NCBI RefSeq assembly: GCF_003605435.1
Contig: NZ_QXQB01000003.1
Location: forward strand, 620,001-684,000
Reading direction: 5' to 3'
DNA: 64,000 bases
Source: Paenibacillus pinisoli
Lineage (GTDB): Bacteria; Bacillota; Bacilli; Paenibacillales; Paenibacillaceae
Of this stretch, positions 59,202 through 64,000 are shown piece by piece (position 1 is the first letter of the stretch; each line of letters starts with the position of its first letter). The notes beneath the pieces were generated by a model that saw only the letters and a list, made by a program, of their open reading frames with translations, did not search any database and had not been told where the DNA came from. Position numbers and translations under genes: made by a program.

Positions 59202-60056
59202 CTACCTGGCTTTCTTCGACACGACCATAATGGACAGCAGATAGAACAGCACCGTCGTCCCGAGCAACACTCCGATGCTCAGCGCTGTTGAAGAGATTGT
59301 GCTTCCATACTGAAAAGCGACGCCCATCTCCAGCTTGAACTGCTGCACCATCTCCGTGCTCGCTCCCGTGAAGGAGGCTTGCATCGGCTGCTCTACCATA
59401 ACGCTGCGGATCAAGGCTCCGGCGTGAGAGACGGGAAATAGCTTGATCATCCATTGTACTGGTTCCGGCAGCGAGCCAATCGGGATGTAGATTCCCGTCA
59501 GAAAGCCGATTAGCGTACCGATGATCGTTCCTGCCGTGGAGAATGAATTGCGGCTGTTCAACAGCGACGTTATGAAAAATACGATGGAGCTGCTGGAGAG
59601 CACCGACAACAAAATAAGACCGATTACTTTGATCCACGCGGCAAAAGGCAGCCACTCTCCGCCCTGCAGCACAATATAGATTTCCGCCAGCACAAATGTA
59701 ACTAGACTAAGCAACAATCCAATCGTAAAAGCGCTAAGCAAGTACCCTCCCACAAGATCATAACGTTTGATCGGGGCTGCCTTGAAATCTTTCAAAATAT
59801 TTTGCGTGCGATCCTCGACCATAATGCCGAGCGCGCCAAGCGTTGCCGTGACCGATGTAACGGCCAGAATGCCCGCCATCACCCAGCTGTCCAATATGAA
59901 TCCGACACCCGGCATATCCGACAAGCCTGACTTCAACGTATCTCCAAGAAACAATATATAAAGGCCAAATATGATAAACACGGACATAAAGGACATAACA
60001 ACATTTCGGCGGTCACGGAAAAATAACTTGATATTACGCGCTGCAATGACGTTCAT
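59202..60056 (-). CDS. ABC-2 type transporter permease
   Basis: 284 residues with six helices, of the ABC-2 class (YhgE/drug or lipid export type): 'ALGIMVEDRTQNILKDFKAA', 'TAGTIIGTLIGFLTGIYIPI', 'FPVSHAGALIRSVM'. It ends in a basic tail. Its start overlaps the ATPase stop by 1 base. With the ATPase it forms an exporter, probably for an antimicrobial or peptide. Confidence 0.9.
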   Translation of the reverse strand: MNVIAARNIKLFFRDRRNVVMSFMSVFIIFGLYILFLGDTLKSGLSDMPGVGFILDSWVMAGILAVTSVTATLGALGIMVEDRTQNILKDFKAAPIKRYDLVGGYLLSAFTIGLLLSLVTFVLAEIYIVLQGGEWLPFAAWIKVIGLILLSVLSSSSIVFFITSLLNSRNSFSTAGTIIGTLIGFLTGIYIPIGSLPEPVQWMIKLFPVSHAGALIRSVMVEQPMQASFTGASTEMVQQFKLEMGVAFQYGSTISSTALSIGVLLGTTVLFYLLSIMVVSKKAR

Positions 60057-60970
60057 TATGCTCTCATCCCCGTTCCTGTCAGATTCAAAAACACATCATC
60101 CAACGAGCCGCTAACAATTTCGATGCCGGTAATATTGCCCTTGCATTCCTCGATCAGAGGCAGCGCATCAATTGTTCGCTTTAGCGGAATCAGATAGATG
60201 CCTCCCTGTACGGTATGCGGCAGCGATCGGTCATTCAAGTATTGAGCCAGCTCAGTCGGGCTAGTCGGTATCAGCTTGAGCAGATCTGTGGCGTACCGGT
60301 CCTTCAGTTCGCTAGGCGTTCCTTTTGCCAACAGCTGCCCATGATCCATCAGCGTAATATAATCGGCTTGCGCAGCTTCTTCCATGTAATGCGTCGTCAA
60401 AAATATCGTCATGCCCTGCTCCTTCTGAAGCTGGCGGATTGTGGTCCATACATGCTTGCGCGTCTGCGGATCCAGGCCTGTCGTCGGCTCGTCGAGGAAC
60501 AAGACGGACGGCGCATGAATGAGCGCCCTCGCGATATCTGCCCGTCTGCGCTGACCGCCGGACAGCTTGCCGTACGGACGGTCCAGAAAGCCGCTGACGT
60601 CGGCCACTTCGACCGCTCTTGCCACCGCAGCCTTAAGCTCCTTGCGCGTGAGCTTATAGAAGCTGCCCCGGACGAACAAATTCTCCTTCACCGTCAGGAA
60701 CCGATCAAGCATACTGTCCTGGAATACGATGCCGATCGAGGAGCGGATGCCGTCATCCTCTTTGCCAAGCCTGTAGCCGCCTACGCTTGCCTCCCCGCCG
60801 TCCGGCTCCAATTGTGTCGTCAGCATATCTATCGTTGTCGACTTGCCGGCTCCGTTGGGCCCGAGGAACGCGAACATGCTGCCCTGTTCCACGTAGAAGT
60901 CAATGCCTTTTACCGCCTCGAGCTCTCCGAACGATTTGCGCAACCCGTTAACCTCAATGATCTTATTCAT
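60056..60970 (-). CDS. ABC transporter ATP-binding protein
   Basis: 304 residues. Walker A FLGPNGAGKSTTIDML, Q-loop 'IGIVFQDSML', signature KLSGGQRRRADIARALIH, Walker B VLFLDEPTTGLD, and H-loop 'FLTTHYMEEAAQ'. The C-terminal extension is DrrA/CcmA-like. It energises the permease at 59202. Upstream DUF3021 and LytTR genes complete the operon. Confidence 0.95.
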   Translation of the reverse strand: MNKIIEVNGLRKSFGELEAVKGIDFYVEQGSMFAFLGPNGAGKSTTIDMLTTQLEPDGGEASVGGYRLGKEDDGIRSSIGIVFQDSMLDRFLTVKENLFVRGSFYKLTRKELKAAVARAVEVADVSGFLDRPYGKLSGGQRRRADIARALIHAPSVLFLDEPTTGLDPQTRKHVWTTIRQLQKEQGMTIFLTTHYMEEAAQADYITLMDHGQLLAKGTPSELKDRYATDLLKLIPTSPTELAQYLNDRSLPHTVQGGIYLIPLKRTIDALPLIEECKGNITGIEIVSGSLDDVFLNLTGTGMRA

Positions 60971-60971
60971 G

Positions 60972-61400
60972 CTACTCTCCTTTTCCCTGCTTCATATCCA
61001 GCTTCCGCTGGGAAAGCTGCTTGTTAATCGCCCTTGCATCCGCCTGATCCCGTATCATCATCAAAGCGCTGACTGCAAAATAAGTGAGCAGAATCATACC
61101 GATGATCGGACCAATATACTTCCATTCCAGCGGGAACATTTCGAACACAATCCCGATGGTGAACACAACCGCAGCAATGGCTGCAATCCGAAGCAGCGAG
61201 ACCATCACATAGCTGGTGACAGGCAGCAGATCGATCAGTGCAATCAGGCCCGTCAGACAGACTGTCATCAGAAAGTAGATAAACACGTCATCAACCGACA
61301 GCGGCGTAAACAATTCTATTTTCGCAAAAATCGAATACATCAGCGTAATCAACGTAAAGGTATAGCAGGTAATCGTAAAATAGCTCTTGAACCTGAACAT
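60972..61400 (-). CDS. DUF3021 membrane protein
   Basis: 142 residues with four helices ('YFTITCYTFTLITLMYSIFA', 'VFIYFLMTVCLTGLIALIDL', 'LRIAAIAAVVFTIGIVFEMF', 'IGPIIGMILLTYFAVSALMM') and a basic tail. DUF3021 proteins are regularly paired with a LytTR regulator, as here, and may modulate or sense for it. It starts 12 bases after LytTR. Confidence 0.85.
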   Translation of the reverse strand: MFRFKSYFTITCYTFTLITLMYSIFAKIELFTPLSVDDVFIYFLMTVCLTGLIALIDLLPVTSYVMVSLLRIAAIAAVVFTIGIVFEMFPLEWKYIGPIIGMILLTYFAVSALMMIRDQADARAINKQLSQRKLDMKQGKGE

Positions 61401-61412
61401 GCCATCCCCTCC

Positions 61413-61850
61413 TTAAAACTGAATTTTATCTTTGATCGCCTGAACATAATGGCGGTTAATAATCAGCTTCTCCTTGTTTACGAGCTGCGCCTCGAACTTG
61501 CCGTTCAACAGCGCACGCACATTCGCCAGCATGGCGATGTTCAGAATGCAGGACTTGCTGATCCGCACAAAGTGACTGTTCGCCAAATGCTCCTCCAGCT
61601 CATACAGCTTGTAGTGGCATTCGTACACATCCTTTTCGCAGTAGAGGAAGGTCTTGTTGTCTGTCGATTCGAAGTAGTAGACATCCTCCAGCCGAATGAG
61701 ATGGCTGCGCCCATCCTTCTTGCCTGTAATGGAGAATGAATAAAGTCTGATCTGGGCAATTAGCCGCTCCAACTGTTCGTCGATGATGCCGCACTTAATT
61801 GTAATTTCGACGTCCTGATGATCCAGCGACTGGTCTATAATAAGCTTCAA
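61413..61850 (-). CDS. LytTR DNA-binding regulator
   Basis: 145 residues. I prefer the TTG at 61850, because AAGGAG lies 8 bases upstream; a GTG at 61856 is 2 bases from that site. The LytTR domain spans about 45-145: 'LIRLEDVYYFESTDNKTFLY', 'YELEEHLANSHFVRISKSCI', and 'LVNKEKLIINRHYVQAIKDK'. No receiver domain is present, so activity is not controlled by a histidine kinase. It likely regulates the downstream DUF3021-ABC genes. Confidence 0.88.
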   Translation of the reverse strand: MKLIIDQSLDHQDVEITIKCGIIDEQLERLIAQIRLYSFSITGKKDGRSHLIRLEDVYYFESTDNKTFLYCEKDVYECHYKLYELEEHLANSHFVRISKSCILNIAMLANVRALLNGKFEAQLVNKEKLIINRHYVQAIKDKIQF

Positions 61851-61852
61851 GC

Positions 61853-62023
61853 TCACAGCTCCTTCCGGCTTGCCGATTCCTCTTTTCTGTAACTCAGAAT
61901 ACCATTTTTCGTCTGCACTTCAAGACCTTGCGCGGTCAGTTGCATATAGGATGAGGTGAAATGCATCAAAACAATAATGACCCAGCGCCAGTAAGGCTCC
62001 GGGTCATCGTTCAACTCTCTCAT
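61853..62023 (-). CDS. Possible small protein upstream of LytTR
   Basis: 56 codons from an ATG at 62023 (no ribosome site seen), MRELNDDPEPYWRWVIIVLM then a polar tail. It ends just before the LytTR start. Composition is protein-like, with Trp/Tyr and a short hydrophobic run, but there is no other support; it may be a chance frame. Confidence 0.25.
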   Translation of the reverse strand: MRELNDDPEPYWRWVIIVLMHFTSSYMQLTAQGLEVQTKNGILSYRKEESASRKEL

Positions 62024-62190
62024 GCGGGCGCGATCAATTGAATGGCACAGAGCAAAATTTCCGTGCATAGTTCATGCAAGCTTCCAGCCATATGACATAG
62101 CGGCACGACCATCAACGTTAATGGCAACATATCAGCGGCTTTTGCAAATTAGAGCTGCCCGAAATCCGTCCAAGCAGCCCCTTCCATATG

Positions 62191-63303
62191 TCATTCGGCA
62201 ATTCTCCGTTCATACAGATTGGCGCTCCAGCCTTCTCCATCAAAACGGCCCTGCAGCCCAAAGCCTTGGCTTTGGTAATAGCGATTGAGGCCGGCATTGT
62301 CCGCCATGCAGTCGAGACGCAGCCAGCGCTTTCCTTGGCTGCGGATATAGCTCTCCGCTGATGCAAGCAGCTGCCGGCCTATTCCCGCACCTTGATATCG
62401 CCGAGAGACAGCCAATCTATGCACATAACCCGCATCTTCATGGTAGCGTTCCCCCCAGATTTCCTCATACGTCCAGTGCACAGAGTAGCATCCAACCAGC
62501 TCCCGTCCCCGCTCCGCAACAAACACCTCATGCTCCCCGATGAACGCGTCGACCGAAGCTTGCGTGAAGTTCTCCTCCCTCCATTGCCGCAAGCCATGCG
62601 CTGATTGAATCCATCTGGCTGCCTCTTGCAGTAACTCCTGCAGTTTTATTGCATCCTCTGTAGTCGCTCTGCGAATCGACAGCTGATCATCAAAGACATT
62701 GAGAACAGGAGCTTCACGATTCCAGTGGTATTCAAGCTTTGCTGCCGTTTCGAGCGCGCGTCCTTCGCCCGCCAGTCGTTCCACCGCATGCAAAGCCGCA
62801 TCTATGCCAGCCGTCACGCCAGCCGACATAATAATACTGCCGTTGTCTACATAGCGGACGCCCTCCACAATGCGAGCGGAAAGCGGCGCTGCTTCACGAA
62901 GCAGATCCATAGCGCGGCTGTTCGTTGTAATCGACAGGCCATCCAGCAATCCCGCCTTGGCAAGCAGCAATGCCCCGGTGCAGACGGATATCGTAAGCTC
63001 CGCCTTTTTCGATAAGGCTCTGATCCACTCCGTCATCACCGTATGATGCATCTCCGTACGCGCTCCCCAGCCTCCCGGCACAATCAGGATATCCGGAGTT
63101 GGACAATCCTCGGCGCTATAAGACGGAACAAGCGTGATGCCGCTAATCGACCGATACTCCCGCTTCTCCAGCGCTGCTGTATAAACCTGAAAATCCTGCC
63201 CCCAATTGCTCGCCACTGCAAACACATCGAAAGGACCTGCCAGATCAAGCGTATCCACACCCTCATACATCAGCACCGCTACTCGCTTCTTCGGTTTTCC
63301 CAT
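62191..63303 (-). CDS. DJ-1/PfpI-GNAT fusion protein
   Basis: 370 residues from the ATG at 63303, behind AAAGGAG. The first ~200 residues are a DJ-1/PfpI (GATase-like) domain: 'RVAVLMYEGVDTLDLAGPFD', 'PDILIVPGGWGARTEM', and the nucleophile elbow 'ISVCTGALLLAKAGLLDG' (as in transcription regulators of the GlxA type, but without AraC HTH). Residues ~215-370 are a GNAT acetyltransferase: 'VHRLAVSRRYQGAGIGRQLL' (acetyl-CoA loop) and 'LNRYYQSQGFGLQGRFDGEG'. No stop or frame change interrupts the join. The pairing suggests linked repair and modification of a small molecule or protein adduct; substrates unknown. Confidence 0.88.
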   Translation of the reverse strand: MGKPKKRVAVLMYEGVDTLDLAGPFDVFAVASNWGQDFQVYTAALEKREYRSISGITLVPSYSAEDCPTPDILIVPGGWGARTEMHHTVMTEWIRALSKKAELTISVCTGALLLAKAGLLDGLSITTNSRAMDLLREAAPLSARIVEGVRYVDNGSIIMSAGVTAGIDAALHAVERLAGEGRALETAAKLEYHWNREAPVLNVFDDQLSIRRATTEDAIKLQELLQEAARWIQSAHGLRQWREENFTQASVDAFIGEHEVFVAERGRELVGCYSVHWTYEEIWGERYHEDAGYVHRLAVSRRYQGAGIGRQLLASAESYIRSQGKRWLRLDCMADNAGLNRYYQSQGFGLQGRFDGEGWSANLYERRIAE

Positions 63304-63476
63304 CCTATCTACGCTCCTTTGAACATAAAAAAGCATTCGATCGATGATCAAATGCTTTGCCCAGGCGAACGGCTTGTATGACAGATGTGCTCCCCCGTAG
63401 TCATCTACGCTCTCGCCAGTTACACATCCAGATATTTACTGATTATTATAAATTTTCTGATGCAAAAGTCAACTCT

Positions 63477-64000
63477 CTACTTTCTTCTTCTCATCCCGAG
63501 CAGTGCAACAATGAGGACAACGGCTATCGCCGAAAATAAACCAATCATCAGTCCGCCAGAGATGCTGTTCCCGGAATCGGATGGCTGCCCTTTTTCCGGA
63601 CTGCTTGCGATCATACGGCTCTGGGGGTCATCATCGTCTGTCCGATCGGTTGCTGCCGGGGCTTCGGATGCATCTATTGCCGGCGGCTCGCTCGCAGGTT
63701 GTAGTTGGATCTCCTTATCTTTCAAGTAATCCAGTTCTACTCCGGCTAGAGATAATTTTCCGGTTGGCGAGCATAATTGGTTCTCCCACTTGCCGTCGAT
63801 ATTTTTCAAATAGTACAGGTACTCCTCGCCTTCCTGGCTTTCGCGATGGTCTTTCTCCCAATATTGATCCTCTTGAATCGTGATGTGGTCAACCTCAACC
63901 CCTTTGAAGCTTTGCTTCACGTTAAGCTTTATCTTGTGCTTGGACTTGCCCTTTGCAACTTCCAGCACTTCTGCCACTATGATCCCGTCATGCTTCTGAT
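63477..64000 (-). CDS. C-terminally membrane-anchored secreted protein, 5' end outside window
   Basis: The frame is open to the right edge. The visible part has a beta-rich domain ('VLEVAKGKSKHKIKLNVKQS', 'EYLYYLKNIDGKWENQLCSP'), a Ser/Pro/Glu/Asp-rich linker, and a final helix (GLMIGLFSAIAVVLIVALLG) with an RRRK stop-transfer end, as in surface proteins held by a C-terminal anchor. No LPXTG motif. The domain recalls the NTR/TIMP-like secreted proteins of bacilli, but the family is not certain. Confidence 0.65.
   Translation of the reverse strand, partial: QKHDGIIVAEVLEVAKGKSKHKIKLNVKQSFKGVEVDHITIQEDQYWEKDHRESQEGEEYLYYLKNIDGKWENQLCSPTGKLSLAGVELDYLKDKEIQLQPASEPPAIDASEAPAATDRTDDDDPQSRMIASSPEKGQPSDSGNSISGGLMIGLFSAIAVVLIVALLGMRRRK

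Overview
The window reads as chromosomal DNA of a Gram-positive, spore-former-type Firmicute, most likely Paenibacillus or a close relative. The signs are an S-layer-anchored chitinase, a B. cereus-style RsbK/RsbY/RsbM sigma-B module, c-di-AMP riboswitches, many GTG/TTG starts behind strong GGAGG ribosome sites, and a fairly GC-rich backbone interrupted by AT-rich islands. Species assignment is inference.

Layout. 0-2.4 kb: end of a DUF4190-like membrane protein, then a divergent TetR regulator and ketopantoate-reductase-like gene, and an amidohydrolase fragment. 2.4-9.8 kb: the 3' end of rlmCD (23S rRNA uracil-5-methyltransferase, minus strand) has been a repeated landing site. Three copies of its last codons (2397-2432, 4127-4162, 8265-8306) delimit two insertions placed end to end. 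One holds a zinc-ribbon membrane protein. The other holds a large serine recombinase, a small ORF, a Rep-like protein and a methyltransferase. 9.9-23 kb: housekeeping and envelope genes (SRPBCC protein, M42 peptidase, GH18/FnIII/SLH chitinase, UvrD-like helicase, an ECF sigma/anti-sigma pair with a shortened paralogue). 23.2-27.4 kb: two complete c-di-AMP (ydaO-type) riboswitch-terminator modules in series ahead of a 35-codon membrane ORF and an anchored protein, then modBA with a divergent one-component regulator and tRNA-Pro.

29.4-39.5 kb is a general-stress island: ytxH-like, sigB, rsbW, a DUF948 (ytxG-like) gene, a hybrid kinase (RsbK-like) with CheR-type methyltransferase (RsbM-like), a second rsbW with rsbV, a REC-PP2C phosphatase (RsbY-like), and small stress proteins, two of which have sigma-B-like promoters. 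The likely flow is RsbK to RsbY (modulated by RsbM), RsbY dephosphorylates RsbV, RsbV captures RsbW, and SigB is released. 40-47 kb: MBL hydrolase, amidase, LysR, DJ-1-like protein and membrane proteins. 47.4-59 kb: two inverted arrays of one 51-bp hairpin repeat family bracket about 10 kb carrying a frameshifted macro-domain gene, an MFS pump, DinB, a sugar-binding lipoprotein and a LacI-controlled ROK-GH9-SIS operon. 59.2-64 kb: LytTR-DUF3021-ABC transporter operon, a DJ-1/GNAT fusion and the end of a C-terminally anchored protein.

The most notable signals are the serial insertions at rlmCD, the tandem c-di-AMP riboswitches with unusual targets, and the 51-bp repeat arrays.
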